Shown: positions 38,841-48,993 of the stretch, one piece after another | Position numbering within the stretch: the stretch's first letter is position 1 | Layout of the letters: each line of letters begins with the position of its first letter | Source of the DNA: Bordetella holmesii ATCC 51541 | Lineage (GTDB): Bacteria; Pseudomonadota; Gammaproteobacteria; Burkholderiales; Burkholderiaceae_B | Assembly (NCBI GenBank): GCA_000612485.1 | Contig: CP007494.1 | Location: 1,860,001-1,924,000, forward strand | Length of the DNA stretch: 64,000 nucleotides | Reading direction: 5' to 3' | Made by a program: the position numbers and the translations under genes | Notes under the pieces: generated by a model | Seen by the model: only the letters and a program-made list of their open reading frames with translations | Told to the model about the DNA's origin: nothing | Databases searched by the model: none

Positions 38841-40268
38841 ATGAGCGGTATCAACTACAGCGACAAAATTCCCAACAACGTCAATCTGTCGGGCGACCGC
38901 GCGCTGCAACGCGCGCTCGAACACTGGCAGCCCAACTACCTGCAATGGTGGCGCGACATGGGGCCGGACGGCTCGCAGGACTTTGACGTCTACCTGCGCA
39001 CGGCCGTCAGCGTGCAACCTGATGGGTGGGCGCATTTCGACCACGTCAAGATGCCGGATTACCGCTGGGGCATCTTTCTGGCGCCCCAAGATGGGCAGCG
39101 CAAGATCCACTTCGGCGAAAACATGGGCCGCGACGCCTGGCAGGACGTGCCGGGTGAGCATCGTGCCAATCTGCGCCGCATCATCGTCACCCAGGGAGAT
39201 ACCGAGCCGGCGTCGATCGAGCAGCAGCGCCACTTGGGTATGACCGCGCCGTCGCAGTATGACCTGCGCAATCTGTTCCAGATCAACGTGGAAGAGGGAC
39301 GCCACCTTTGGGCCATGGTCTATCTGCTGCATCGCTACTTCGGCCGTGATGGCCGCGAGGAGGCCGATGCCTTGCTGCAACGCAGCTCCGGCGACGAAGA
39401 CAATCCGCGCATTCTGGGTGCCTTCAACGAGAAAACGCCCGATTGGCTGGCGTTCTACATGTTTACCTATTTCACCGACCGCGATGGCAAGTTCCAGCTC
39501 TGCGCGTTGGCCGAGTCCAGCTTCGATCCGCTGGCGCGTACCACCAAGTTCATGTTGACCGAGGAGGCGCATCATATGTTCGTCGGCGAGTCCGGCGTCT
39601 CGCGGGTGATTCAGCGCACCTGCGAAGTGATGAATCAACTCAAGACTGACGATCCGGCTGCCATCCGGGCCGCCGGCGTAATCGACCTGCCCACCATCCA
39701 GCGCTACCTGAACTTCCATTACAGCGTGACCATCGACCTGTTCGGTGCGGATCAATCGTCCAACGCCGCCATCTTCTACAGCTCAGGACTGAAGGGCCGT
39801 TATGAGGAGGGCAAGCGCAATGACGATCACCAACTCAAGAACGACACCTACCGCGTGCTGAGCGTGACCGACGGTCGCCTGCGCGAAATCGAAGTGCCCA
39901 TGCTCAACGCCCTCAACGAGGTGCTGCGTGACGACTTCATCCGCGACTCCATGGCCGGGGTGGGCCGTTGGAACAAAGTGATCGAAAAAAACGGCATCCC
40001 GTTCCGCCTGTCGGTGCCGCACAAAGCCTTTAACCGCCAGATCGGCACCTTGGCCGGTATCCGTGTCTCGCCCGAGGGCGAAGTGCTCAGCGAAAGCCAG
40101 TGGCAGGCCAATCGCGACAAGTGGTTGCCAACTCCCGAGGACCGCGCATTCGTGGCCTCGTTGATGGGCCGCGTAAGCGAACCGGGCAAGTTCGCCAATT
40201 GGATCGCGCCGCCGGTCATGGGGGTCAATCGCCAGCCGGTGAATTTCGAGTACGTCCGTTTCAGCTGA
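38841..40268 (+). CDS. boxB: Benzoyl-CoA 2,3-epoxidase, oxygenase subunit BoxB
   Basis: BoxB is the di-iron epoxidase that inserts one oxygen into benzoyl-CoA using electrons from BoxA. The 475-residue protein has the ferritin-like iron-ligand helices [18 protein letters not shown] near residue 150 and [18 protein letters not shown] near 240. It ends [18 protein letters not shown]. An AGGAGACAG site precedes ATG 38841, 54 bp after boxC. The cytoplasmic complex receives benzoyl-CoA from the ligase, which is broken here. The gene is intact. Confidence 0.94.
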   Translation: MSGINYSDKIPNNVNLSGDRALQRALEHWQPNYLQWWRDMGPDGSQDFDVYLRTAVSVQPDGWAHFDHVKMPDYRWGIFLAPQDGQRKIHFGENMGRDAWQDVPGEHRANLRRIIVTQGDTEPASIEQQRHLGMTAPSQYDLRNLFQINVEEGRHLWAMVYLLHRYFGRDGREEADALLQRSSGDEDNPRILGAFNEKTPDWLAFYMFTYFTDRDGKFQLCALAESSFDPLARTTKFMLTEEAHHMFVGESGVSRVIQRTCEVMNQLKTDDPAAIRAAGVIDLPTIQRYLNFHYSVTIDLFGADQSSNAAIFYSSGLKGRYEEGKRNDDHQLKNDTYRVLSVTDGRLREIEVPMLNALNEVLRDDFIRDSMAGVGRWNKVIEKNGIPFRLSVPHKAFNRQIGTLAGIRVSPEGEVLSESQWQANRDKWLPTPEDRAFVASLMGRVSEPGKFANWIAPPVMGVNRQPVNFEYVRFS

Positions 40269-40276
40269 GTCCCGCC

Positions 40277-41494
40277 ATGAATGCGGCCGCCGAGCTGTTG
40301 AGACAGCACCTGATCGATCCCGAGATATGCATCCGTTGCAATACCTGCGAGGAGACGTGCCCGATAGATGCGATCACGCACGACAGCCGCAACTACGTCG
40401 TCGACGCGGATATCTGCAATGGGTGCATGGCCTGTGTGCCGCCATGTCCGACCGGCGCGATCGACAGCTGGCGTCTGGTGGCGCGGGCGCAGGCCTATGG
40501 ATTGGATGAGCAATTGGGGTGGGACGAGCTGCCGGCCGAGCAGCCGCTGACCGAAGCGTCCGAGATGGCTGCTGCTGCCGTCGCCGCCGAGCTCCCGATG
40601 GCCACGGCAGCCGGCCCGAGTGCAACGGTGCCGCCCTGGTCGGCGGCTCACCCCTATGTCAACCTCTACACCCACAAAGCGCCGGTGACGGCCACCGTGG
40701 TGGGCAACTACCGGGTAACGGGCACGGACACCGACAGCGATATCCGGCACATCGTGCTGGACTTTGGCGCGCAGCCGTTTCCGGTGCTCGAGGGGCAGTC
40801 CATCGGCATTCTGCCGCCTGGCACGGACGTGCATGGTCGTACGCATCATGCGCGCCAGTACTCGCTGGCCAGCCCGCGAGACGGCGAGCGCGCCGGCTAC
40901 AACAATCTCTCCATCACGGTAAAGCGCGTCACCGAAGGGCATGATGGCCAGGCCGTGCGCGGGGTCTGCTCCAATTATCTGTGCGACCTGGTCAAAGGCG
41001 ACGTCGTGCAGGTCATCGGGCCGTTCGGCAATACCTTCCTCATGCCCAATCATCCGGGCGCCAACCTGATGATGATCTGTACGGGAACGGGGGCGGCACC
41101 GATGCGCGCCATGACCGAAAACAGCCGCCGTCGCCTGGCCCAGGGCGGGCTGGGCCGGTTGATGCTGTTTTTTTGTGCGCGAACCGAACGCGAGCTGCCG
41201 TACTTCGGGCCGCTGATGAAGCTGCCCGCGGACTTCATCGACATCAATCTGGCCTTGTCACGCGACCCGGGCCAGCCCAAACGCTATGTGCAGGATGCCA
41301 TACGGCAACGGGCGCAGGAGGTACTCGGGTTGTTGACCTCGGGCGACACGTATATCTATGTGTGCGGCCTCAAAGGCATGGAACAGGGCGTGCTGCAGGT
41401 CATGGCCGATATCGCGCAGGACGGCGGCCATGATTGGGCGGTGCTATCCGAAACGCTGCGGCGCGAAGGCCGCATGCATTTCGAGACGTATTGA
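40277..41494 (+). CDS. boxA: Benzoyl-CoA 2,3-epoxidase, reductase subunit BoxA
   Basis: BoxA passes electrons from NADPH to BoxB. The 405-residue protein begins with two [4Fe-4S] ferredoxin motifs, [12 protein letters not shown] (about residues 17-28) and [12 protein letters not shown] (about 47-58). A variable Ala-rich linker follows. The rest is a ferredoxin-NADP reductase module with the FAD motif ARQYSLAS and the NADP loop [15 protein letters not shown] 40277 is chosen because the ferredoxin starts there and boxB ends 9 bp before; the frame is also open into boxB. The TGA abuts the convergent esterase stop with no gap. It is intact. Confidence 0.93.
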   Translation: MNAAAELLRQHLIDPEICIRCNTCEETCPIDAITHDSRNYVVDADICNGCMACVPPCPTGAIDSWRLVARAQAYGLDEQLGWDELPAEQPLTEASEMAAAAVAAELPMATAAGPSATVPPWSAAHPYVNLYTHKAPVTATVVGNYRVTGTDTDSDIRHIVLDFGAQPFPVLEGQSIGILPPGTDVHGRTHHARQYSLASPRDGERAGYNNLSITVKRVTEGHDGQAVRGVCSNYLCDLVKGDVVQVIGPFGNTFLMPNHPGANLMMICTGTGAAPMRAMTENSRRRLAQGGLGRLMLFFCARTERELPYFGPLMKLPADFIDINLALSRDPGQPKRYVQDAIRQRAQEVLGLLTSGDTYIYVCGLKGMEQGVLQVMADIAQDGGHDWAVLSETLRREGRMHFETY

Positions 41495-42160
41495 TCAGCG
41501 CAGGACCGCGCGCAGAAACTTGCCGATGTCCTGCACTTCCTCGAGGCACACCGAGTGCGGCATGGGATAGCTGTGCCACTGGACCGCATAGCCAAGGCTC
41601 TGGAGTTTGTCGCGCGAGGCTTCGGCGCGCGCCAGTGCCACCACCGGATCGTACAGGCCATGGGCCATGAAAATGGGCGTCTGGGCATTGGCCGGGTGGC
41701 GTTCGGTCTCGGCCATATCGATCAGCGGCAGATAGCCAGACAAACCCACCAGCCCGGCCAATGGCTCGGCCAGGCGTAAGCCGGTGTGCAGCGTCATCGC
41801 GCAGCCTTGCGAAAAGCCGGCCAGCACGATGCGCGAGGTTGGAATGCCACGCGCATTTTCGCGGGCAATCAGCTTCTGGATGGCAGCCTGCGAAGCGCGG
41901 ATACCCGCAGCATCTTCCTGGCGCACCAGGTCCATGACCAGGATGTCGTACCACGAACGCATGGCCATGCCGCCGTTGATCGTCACGGGCGCGACCGGGG
42001 CGTTGGGGAAAACGAAGCGCACCGGCTGGGTCAGGCCCAGCTCGGGCACGATGGGGACGAAATCATTGCCGTCGGCGCCCAATCCATGCAGCCAGATCAC
42101 CGCATGGGTCGGGTTGGCGCCGGTTTCGACTTCGATGCATTCCAGCAGATCTTGGCTCAT
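41495..42160 (-). CDS. Phospholipase/carboxylesterase-family serine hydrolase
   Basis: A 221-residue alpha/beta hydrolase of the abhydrolase_2 family, with activity on short-chain esters or lysophospholipids. The oxyanion segment WLHGLGADGNDF is near residue 23. The nucleophile elbow is AGFSQGCAM near 115; most relatives have GFSQGG. Asp lies in MAHGLYDPVVAL and His in YPMPHSV. It converges on boxA with abutting stops and starts 6 bp after the darP stop, so it is probably co-transcribed with darP. Physiological substrate unknown. Confidence 0.85.
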   Translation of the reverse strand: MSQDLLECIEVETGANPTHAVIWLHGLGADGNDFVPIVPELGLTQPVRFVFPNAPVAPVTINGGMAMRSWYDILVMDLVRQEDAAGIRASQAAIQKLIARENARGIPTSRIVLAGFSQGCAMTLHTGLRLAEPLAGLVGLSGYLPLIDMAETERHPANAQTPIFMAHGLYDPVVALARAEASRDKLQSLGYAVQWHSYPMPHSVCLEEVQDIGKFLRAVLR

Positions 42161-42166
42161 GGGGCC

Positions 42167-42721
42167 TTATTTCGTGAGGGATTTGAGCGCCTGGAACAGG
42201 GCCCGGTATTGCTTGCGCTGCGGCTCCTGGCCCTGCAGCAGCGCGGTGTTGTGCTGCGCTTCCTTGCGTGCGGCGCGGATGACGGCGCGCAGATGCTGCA
42301 CGTCGGCCACGGGATAGCGCTCCAGCAGCTCGGTCAGGGCGTTGTCGTCCTGGATGAGGCGCTCGCGCAGCCCTTCCAGGCGGTGCATGGAGGCGGTTTC
42401 CTCGCGGGAACCGTTCTCCCAGACATCGAGCTGGTGACGGATTTCGTCGGCAGGGGCAGCGCGCATCAGTTTGCCCACGAAATGGGTCTGGCGGCGCAAG
42501 CCTTCGCGGCTGGTCGTGCGCTGGGCCTCACGGATGGCCTCGTACAGCCGCTCTTCAATGGGCAACTGGCGCAGGCGCTCGGGAGACAGCTCGATCAACT
42601 GCTTACCCAGGTCCAGCAAGGCGTGCATATCACGCTTAATCTGGGACTTGCTGGGCCGGTCATAGCCGTTTTCATCGTAGCCGTCGTCGTCGACGGTATT
42701 TTCGGAATCTGGAAAGCTCAT
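42167..42721 (-). CDS. darP: Ribosome-associated protein DarP (YjgA, DUF615)
   Basis: A 184-residue DUF615 protein. In Escherichia coli the homologue associates with late 50S ribosome assembly intermediates. The family region runs from [21 protein letters not shown] to the end and is mostly helical. An acidic N-terminal tail ([19 protein letters not shown]) precedes it. It diverges from pmbA by 58 bp, a common DarP/PmbA pairing in betaproteobacteria. It is intact. Confidence 0.88.
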   Translation of the reverse strand: MSFPDSENTVDDDGYDENGYDRPSKSQIKRDMHALLDLGKQLIELSPERLRQLPIEERLYEAIREAQRTTSREGLRRQTHFVGKLMRAAPADEIRHQLDVWENGSREETASMHRLEGLRERLIQDDNALTELLERYPVADVQHLRAVIRAARKEAQHNTALLQGQEPQRKQYRALFQALKSLTK

Positions 42722-42779
42722 GGGACACTGCTAAAAGACGGACTTGGCTATGATAACCGTCTCTGCACATTGGACAGCA

Positions 42780-44143
42780 ATGGTCACTTCCTCTTCCTCC
42801 CTGCCGATCGCGGCGAATCACGCGCGTTTTTCCGAACTCGTCGAACAGGTTCTGGGCTATGCGCGCCAGATCGGCGCCAGCGATGCGGTTGCCGAAGTCT
42901 CCGAAAGTCTGGGTCTGTCGGTGTCGGTACGCAAAAACGATATCGAAACGGTCGAGCAGACCCGCGACCGCTCGCTGGACCTGACGGTGTACGCCGGCCA
43001 GAGCCGGGGCTCGGCCTCGACCTCCGACTTCTCCGAGGCGGCCCTGCGCCAGACCGTCGAGGCCGCCTGGCATATCGCGCGCCATACAGCCGCCGACGAG
43101 GCCGCCGGCCTGCCTGATGCCGAAATGCTGGCGACCGAACACCTCGATCTGGACCTGCATCATCCCTGGGTCATCGACACCGCGGCGGCCGCCGAGCTGG
43201 CGCTGCGCGGCGAGCGCGCGGCGCGCGCGGTCGACAGCCGCATCACCAATACCGATGGGGCGGGGGTGAACACCTACGAGGGCCAGTTCGTCATGGGCAA
43301 CACGCGCGGCTTCATGGGGGGTATCCCTACAGCCGGCATAGCTTGTCGGTGGCGCCGATTGCAGGGCGCGGCAGCAAGATGCAGCGCGACTACTGGTACA
43401 CCTCCGAGCGCGACCCAGCCTTGCTGGCTTCGCCGGAAGACGTCGGGCGTTACGCCGCCGAGCGCACCCTGGCCCGGTTGTCGGCGCGGCGCTTGCGCAC
43501 CACCAAGGCGCCGGTGTTGTTCGAGGCGCCGCTGGCTCTGGGCCTGCTGGGCGCGTTTGTGCAAGCCGTCAGCGGGGGCGCGCTCTACCGCAAGGCGACC
43601 TTTCTGGTGGATTCGCTGGGCAAGCCGATATTCGCCGATCACATCGACGTGCAGGAAGATCCGCATGTGCGCGGCGGCATGGGCTCGTCGGCCTTTGACG
43701 ACGAAGGCGTACGCACGCAGGCTCGCCGCGTGGTGGCCGGCGGCACGCTCGAAGGCTATTTCCTGTCGTCGTACACGGCGCGCAAGCTGGGCATGAGCAC
43801 CACCGGCAACGCAGGCGGCTCGCACAATCTTTCCTTGACCTCCCGGCTGACGCGTCCCACGGATGATTTTCGCGCCATGCTCAAAAAGCTGGGCACTGGC
43901 CTGCTGGTCACCGAGCTCATCGGCCAGGGCGTGAACTACCTGACCGGCGATTATTCTCGTGGCGCCTTCGGTTACTGGGTCGAGAACGGCCAGATCCAGC
44001 ACGCCGTGGAAGAAATCACCATCGCCGCCAACCTGGCTGACATGTTCCGGCAGATCGTGGCCGTGGGTGCGGACACGCTGTCGCGCGGCACCAAGACGAC
44101 GGGCTCCATTCTGATCGAGCAGATGTCCATCGCCGGCGCTTGA
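42780..44143 (+). pseudogene. pmbA: Metalloprotease PmbA (TldE), frameshifted
   Basis: PmbA works with TldD as a zinc metalloprotease that matures peptides and degrades antitoxins. The first frame runs from MVTSSSSLPIAANHARF to NTRGFMGG. It breaks at a run of six G (43316-43321); with one more G it continues YPYSRHSLSVAPIAGRGSKMQRDYWYTSE to the C-terminal GTKTTGSILIEQMSIAGA. Restored length is 454 residues, typical of the family. As written the product stops at 43796, after a shifted tail. The start is placed at ATG 42780; an in-frame ATG lies upstream. Confidence 0.87.
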
Positions 44144-44220
44144 TCCGTCCGGCCTGCTCGGGCTCCGTGTATCCGTCCCTTGATATTCGGGCGGGGCCCG
44201 GAACCCCTTGCGGCCGGGTT

Positions 44221-44251
44221 TTGCACAAAAATTGAGCAGGCGTGCTAAACT
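44221..44251 (+). promoter_or_regulatory. Candidate promoter of rplM-rpsI
   Basis: TTGCAC (44221-44226) and TAAACT (44246-44251) are separated by 19 bp, with an extended TGC just before the -10. It would give a long leader of about 185 nt before rplM. That leader has no visible ORF, and I could not match it to a known ribosomal-protein leader RNA. Confidence 0.45.
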
Positions 44252-44441
44252 AGCTAGCTTTCCCTTTATCTGGCTTTGCGCCAGAGGTTGGCTAGGGCAC
44301 CAGTACGGGCGGGTAATAACGCTTAGACAGGGGGCCAGTACCTGATGCGCCAGAAGCGCGCTTTCGGGTTTGCCGCAAGGGAAAGAACCCGGCCAGGATG
44401 TTCTGGCGGGCAAACTTTTTCTATTCATTCTAGGAACCATC

Positions 44442-44870
44442 ATGAAGACCTTTGTGGCCAAGCCGCATGAAGTCAAGCGTGACTGGTTTGTGATCGACGC
44501 CAAGGGCAAAGTCCTCGGTCGTGTGGCCAGCGAAGTCGCACGTCGTCTGCGTGGCAAGCACAAACCTGAATTTACGCCGCACGTTGATACGGGCGATTAC
44601 ATCGTCATCATCAACGCTTCCGATATCGTCGTTACGGGTACCAAGGCGCAAGACAAGAAGTACTTCCGCCACACCACCTACCCGGGCGGTATCCGCGAAA
44701 CGAACTTCGAGAAAATGCAAGAGCGTTTTCCCGGCCGCGCCATCCAGAAGGCTGTCAAGGGCATGCTGCCCAAGGGTCCGCTGGGCTACGCCATGATCAA
44801 GAAACTCAAAGTGTACGCCGGTGCCGAGCATCCGCACACCGCTCAGCAGCCCAAGCCGCTGGATCTCTAA
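44442..44870 (+). CDS. rplM: 50S ribosomal protein L13
   Basis: L13 is an early assembly protein of the large ribosomal subunit. The 142-residue product has the usual length and carries the signature region [20 protein letters not shown]. The start ATG 44442 follows AGGAACC; the frame is open 24 codons upstream, but without similarity to L13. rpsI follows after 9 bp, the standard rplM-rpsI operon. Confidence 0.97.
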   Translation: MKTFVAKPHEVKRDWFVIDAKGKVLGRVASEVARRLRGKHKPEFTPHVDTGDYIVIINASDIVVTGTKAQDKKYFRHTTYPGGIRETNFEKMQERFPGRAIQKAVKGMLPKGPLGYAMIKKLKVYAGAEHPHTAQQPKPLDL

Positions 44871-44879
44871 GGAAACGCC

Positions 44880-45272
44880 ATGATCGGTAACTGGAACTAC
44901 GGAACCGGCCGTCGCAAAACCTCGGTGGCTCGTGTTTTCATCAAGAAGGGTACGGGCAACATCGTCGTCAACGGCAAACCCGTCGACGAGTTTTTTGCTC
45001 GCGAAACCGGCCGCATGGTCGTGCGTCAGCCTCTGGCGCTGACCGGTCACCTCGAATCGTTCGACATCAAAGTCAACGTGATCGGTGGCGGTGAGACCGG
45101 CCAGGCCGGCGCAGTTCGTCACGGCATCACGCGTGCCCTGATCGACTACGACGCGACCCTGAAGCCCGCACTGTCGCAAGCTGGTTTTGTGACCCGCGAT
45201 GCCCGCGAAGTTGAACGTAAGAAGGTCGGTCTGCGCAAGGCGCGCCGCCGCAAGCAGTTCAGCAAGCGTTAA
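44880..45272 (+). CDS. rpsI: 30S ribosomal protein S9
   Basis: S9 is a small-subunit protein whose C-terminal tail contacts P-site tRNA. The 130-residue product starts [20 protein letters not shown] and ends in the basic tail [14 protein letters not shown], both typical. It is preceded by AAGGAAACGCC. A strong terminator follows. Confidence 0.97.
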   Translation: MIGNWNYGTGRRKTSVARVFIKKGTGNIVVNGKPVDEFFARETGRMVVRQPLALTGHLESFDIKVNVIGGGETGQAGAVRHGITRALIDYDATLKPALSQAGFVTRDAREVERKKVGLRKARRRKQFSKR

Positions 45273-45281
45273 TCGCTGTAT

Positions 45282-45315
45282 GCAAAAAGGCCTCGCAAGC
45301 GGCCTTTTTGCTTTT
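45282..45315 (+). terminator. Terminator after rpsI
   Basis: An 11-bp stem (GCAAAAAGGCC/GGCCTTTTTGC) with an 8-nt loop contains a T tract in the descending arm and more T after it. It lies 10 bp after the rpsI stop. Confidence 0.8.
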
Positions 45316-45479
45316 GGGGCCGGCGCTTGCCCGCGGGCAGGGAACTCCGGACCACACGATCTGTTCCAACTTGCGCCTGTTCTAGCAATGGTGGCAGGTG
45401 CCGGAGCGATACAATTCATTCAGGCGTGTCGTGCCCCGTGCCGCACCCCAGCGTGCCTCACACCCAGGAAGAAGCTACC

Positions 45480-46547
45480 ATGGCCCAAGCAACGAATTCC
45501 CGCATCAAGGTCGGCATCGTCGGCGGCACCGGATATACCGGCGTCGAACTGCTGCGCTTGTTGTCGCAGCACCCCAATGTCGAACTGACTGCCATCACCT
45601 CGCGCAAAGAAGACGGCCTGCCCGTCGCGGATATGTATCCGAACCTGCACGGCCGCGTGAAGCTGGCCTTCAGCGCTCCAGAAAAAGCGACCCTGACCGA
45701 TTGCGACGTGGTGTTTTTCGCCACGCCCCACGGTGTGGCCATGGCCCAGGCGCAGGAACTCACCGCGGCCGGTACGCGCGTGATCGACCTGGCGGCGGAC
45801 TTCCGCCTGCAGGACACCGCTGTGTTCGAGCGCTGGTACAAAATGCCGCACACCTGCCCGGACATCCTGGCCAACGACTCGGCCTATGGTCTGGTCGAGC
45901 TTAATCGGGAGGCAATCGCCAGCGCCAAAGTCATTGGCAATCCCGGCTGCTACCCGACAACCGTCATCCTGGGCCTGGCTCCGCTGCTCGAAGGCGGCAA
46001 AAAACTGATCGATACCCAGAACCTGATCGCCGACTGCAAGTCCGGCGTCTCAGGCGCTGGCCGCAAGGCCGAAGTCGGCTCGCTCTTTTCCGAGGCCAGC
46101 GACAATTTCAAAGCCTACGGCGTGGCGGGTCACCGCCATCATCCCGAGATCACCGAACAGCTCGAAAAACTGGCCGCAGGCAAGGTGGGCCTGACCTTCG
46201 TGCCGCACTTGGTGCCGATGATCCGAGGCATGTTCTCAACCATCTACGCGCGCATCCTTCCCGAGGCACGGGACACCGATTTCCAGGCGTTGTTCGAGTC
46301 GCGTTATGCGGGCGAGGCCTTCATTGATGTCATGCCGGCTGGCAGCCTGCCTGAAACCCGTTCGGTGCGCGCCTCCAACAACCTGCGCATCTCGGTGCAG
46401 CGTCCGGGCAATGGCGACCAGCTCGTCATCCTCGTGATCCAGGACAACCTGGTCAAAGGCGCAGCAGGTCAGGCGGTACAGAACATGAATCTGATGTTCG
46501 GCCTGCCGGAAGCCACCGGTCTGGATCAGGTCGCCATTCTTCCTTGA
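45480..46547 (+). CDS. argC: N-acetyl-gamma-glutamyl-phosphate reductase
   Basis: ArgC reduces N-acetylglutamyl phosphate to the semialdehyde, the third step of arginine synthesis. The 355-residue product has the NADP-binding loop [18 protein letters not shown] near residue 10, the active-site cysteine motif GNPGCYPTT near 155 and the conserved histidine region [10 protein letters not shown] near 218. The ATG at 45480 is preceded by AGGAAG; the frame is open further upstream without support. It is intact. Confidence 0.95.
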   Translation: MAQATNSRIKVGIVGGTGYTGVELLRLLSQHPNVELTAITSRKEDGLPVADMYPNLHGRVKLAFSAPEKATLTDCDVVFFATPHGVAMAQAQELTAAGTRVIDLAADFRLQDTAVFERWYKMPHTCPDILANDSAYGLVELNREAIASAKVIGNPGCYPTTVILGLAPLLEGGKKLIDTQNLIADCKSGVSGAGRKAEVGSLFSEASDNFKAYGVAGHRHHPEITEQLEKLAAGKVGLTFVPHLVPMIRGMFSTIYARILPEARDTDFQALFESRYAGEAFIDVMPAGSLPETRSVRASNNLRISVQRPGNGDQLVILVIQDNLVKGAAGQAVQNMNLMFGLPEATGLDQVAILP

Positions 46548-46584
46548 TGCTCAGCCGCCGGCCGTCACGCCCCTGACCCCCCGA

Positions 46585-47430
46585 ATGTCGATGCCCGAGC
46601 CCGCCGCCTTCGTCGTTCCGCCCCGCAAGCGGGGCTGGCGGCGCGCCGCCTGGATGGCGCTCATGCTCGGCCTGGGCTTGGGAGCGGGCGTAGGGGTGGG
46701 GTACCAGTATGCGCTGGGCCCTGGCCGCCCGGCGCACATGGTGATGCTCACGCAGGCGCAGGTGGACGCTCAGGACGCCAGCCTTCGACAGCGAGAAACC
46801 GAGGCGCGCTTTCTGCGCGCCCAACTCGATACGGCGGACGGTGAAATCGCGGTCGAACGTGCCGCGCGCCAAGAGCTGGAAACCCAGTTGCGTACCGCGC
46901 AGACCGAAGTGGGCCGGGTGCGGGATCAATTGGCGTTCTATGAGCAGTAGCTTCCGCCCGGACCGGCCGGCTCCATCGATGTCCGCGGCGCGGAGTTCTC
47001 GCGCGCGGGTAACGGCCTGCGCTACCGGGTACTGTTGATGCGTAGCGGCCGTGGCAACGACAGCGCCTTTAACGGCGAATTGCGCTTTCAGGCCATCGGG
47101 ATCCAGCAAGGACAGACGGTGACCGTTGAGCTCAGCCCGCAGCAGGTCAAGACGGACGAGGCGGCTGCGCCTGTGGCTGTTCTGCCGCCTGCCGCGGCTC
47201 ACGCGCTGCCCGGCGATGAGGCCGCCACCAGCAAAGCTGGCGGCACGGCCGCCCTGGCCCCGCCCAATGGCACCAGTGGGGCGGGAGTCTTGGCCCTGCA
47301 TTTTGACCAGTTCCAGCGCAGTCAGGGAGTGTTGGCGCTGCCTGAGGGATTTGTCCCCGAAAGTGTGACCGTGACGGTTCTCGAAGAAGGCACGGTGCGT
47401 GCCACGAGAAATGTCAAATTGGAATTTTGA
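46585..47430 (+). pseudogene. DUF6776-like coiled-coil membrane protein with in-frame TAG
   Basis: A 281-codon gene whose frame is interrupted only by TAG at 46948-46950. Upstream, 121 residues hold one membrane helix (AAWMALMLGLGLGAGVGVGY) and a coiled coil (DASLRQRETEARFLRAQLDT and on). Downstream the same frame continues LPPGPAGSIDVRGAEFSRAG to VRATRNVKLEF, the periplasmic beta domain. Family members read ...YEQLLPPG..., so a leucine codon such as TTG probably became TAG. The family has no known function; it lies between argC and erpA in several relatives. Reinitiation downstream is possible but no ribosome site stands out. Confidence 0.75.
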
Positions 47431-47517
47431 CGCGCGGCCTGGCTGCGCTATAGTGATCTTATTCGTGCGGCCTCGGCCGCCATCCGGAATTCGGCCCTCG
47501 CGGCCAGGAGTGTAATC

Positions 47518-47889
47518 ATGAATGCTGTTACCGAAACCGTGGATCTCCAAGCCCCTCCGCCGGTGCCGTTGGTCTTCACCGATTCGGCTGCCGCCAAGGT
47601 CAAGGATCTGTTGGCCGAAGAGGGCAACCCCGAGCTCAAACTGCGCGTGTTCGTCCAAGGCGGGGGCTGTTCCGGCTTTCAGTATGGCTTTACCTTCGAT
47701 GAGGTCGTCAATGAAGATGACACCGTGCTCGACAAAGAAGGCGTGCAGTTGCTGGTTGATCCGATGAGCTTCCAGTATCTGGTCGGCGCCGAGATCGACT
47801 ACAAAGAAGACCTCGAAGGCGCACAGTTCGTCATTCGCAATCCCAATGCGACCACGACCTGCGGCTGCGGCTCGTCGTTCTCGGTTTAA
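47518..47889 (+). CDS. erpA: Iron-sulfur cluster insertion protein ErpA
   Basis: An A-type carrier that delivers [4Fe-4S] clusters to apo-enzymes. The 123-residue product has the three conserved cysteines: one in [13 protein letters not shown] near residue 51, and the C-terminal pair in [14 protein letters not shown] 47518 follows AGGAG. A terminator and IS481 copy 3 follow. It is intact. Confidence 0.95.
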   Translation: MNAVTETVDLQAPPPVPLVFTDSAAAKVKDLLAEEGNPELKLRVFVQGGGCSGFQYGFTFDEVVNEDDTVLDKEGVQLLVDPMSFQYLVGAEIDYKEDLEGAQFVIRNPNATTTCGCGSSFSV

Positions 47890-47909
47890 GGCGCGCTGCC
47901 CGGTACATC

Positions 47910-47930
47910 AAGCCCCTTCGGGGGTTTTTT
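47910..47930 (+). terminator. Terminator after erpA
   Basis: AAGCCCC/GGGG stem with a TTCG tetraloop followed by TTTTTT. It lies 20 bp after the erpA stop and just before IS481 copy 3. Confidence 0.85.
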
Positions 47931-47945
47931 GTTTGGCGGGCTAGC

Positions 47946-48988
47946 TGTGAAGATTCAATAGGTTGTATGCATGGTTCATCCGAACCGGATTTGAGAAACT
48001 GGAAATCGCCAACCCCCCAGTTCACTCAAGGAGCCCGGCCGGATGAACACCCATAAGCATGCCCGATTGACCTTCCTACGTCGCCTCGAAATGGTCCAGC
48101 AATTGATCGCCCATCAAGTTTGTGTGCCTGAAGCGGCCCGCGCCTATGGGGTCACCGCGCCGACTGTGCGCAAATGGCTGGGCCGCTTCCTGGCTCAGGG
48201 CCAGGCGGGCTTGGCCGATGCGTCCTCGCGCCCGACGGTCTCGCCCCGAGCGATTGCGCCGGCCAAGGCGCTGGCTATCGTGGAGCTGCGCCGCAAGCGG
48301 CTGACCCAAGCGCGCATCGCCCAGGCGCTGGGCGTGTCAGCCAGCACCGTCAGCCGCGTCCTGGCCCGCGCCGGTCTGTCGCACCTGGCCGACCTGGAGC
48401 CGGCCGAGCCGGTGGTGCGCTACGAGCATCAGGCCCCCGGCGATCTGCTGCACATCGACATCAAGAAGCTGGGACGTATCCAGCGCCCTGGCCACCGGGT
48501 CACGGGCAACCGACGCGATACCGTTGAGGGGGCCGGCTGGGACTTCGTCTTCGTGGCCATCGATGACCACGCCCGCGTGGCCTTCACCGACATCCACCCC
48601 GACGAGCGCTTCCCCAGCGCCGTCCAGTTCCTCAAGGACGCAGTGGCCTACTACCAGCGCCTGGGCGTGACCATCCAGCGCTTGCTCACCGACAATGGCT
48701 CGGCCTTTCGCAGCCGCGCCTTCGCCGCGCTGTGCCATGAGCTGGGCATCAAGCACCGCTTTACCCGACCTTACCGCCCACAGACCAATGGCAAGGCCGA
48801 ACGCTTCATCCAGTCGGCCTTGCGTGAGTGGGCTTACGCTCACACCTACCAGAACTCCCAACACCGAGCCGATGCCATGAAATCCTGGCTACACCACTAC
48901 AACTAGCATCGACCCCACCAAGGCATCGGGCGCGCTGTACCCATCTCCAGACTCAACCTGGACGAATACAACCTATTGACAGTTCACA
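47946..48988 (+). mobile_element. IS481, copy 3 (1043 bp)
   Basis: Flanked by the perfect 6-bp duplication GCTAGC (47940-47945 and 48989-48994). It is in the opposite orientation to copies 1 and 2. It is inserted between the erpA terminator and anmK, and the right-hand duplication contains the anmK stop codon. Sequence is nearly identical to copy 1. Confidence 0.95.
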
Positions 48989-48993
48989 GCTAG
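48043..48993 (+). pseudogene. IS481 transposase truncated by TGG-to-TAG
   Basis: The same 316-codon transposase, but codon 288 is TAG (48904-48906) where copies 1 and 2 have TGG (Trp in HHYNWHRPHQG). The product has 287 residues and keeps both helix-turn-helix segments and the whole DDE triad. It lacks the last 29 residues, including WHRPHQGIGRAVPISRLNLD. Whether it still works is unknown. The normal stop would again be the TAG of the flanking CTAG (48991-48993). Confidence 0.9.

Noticed and set aside
44252-44441. Structured L13 autoregulatory leader RNA
   Set aside because: The leader is long enough, but I could not identify a conserved L13-leader fold by eye.
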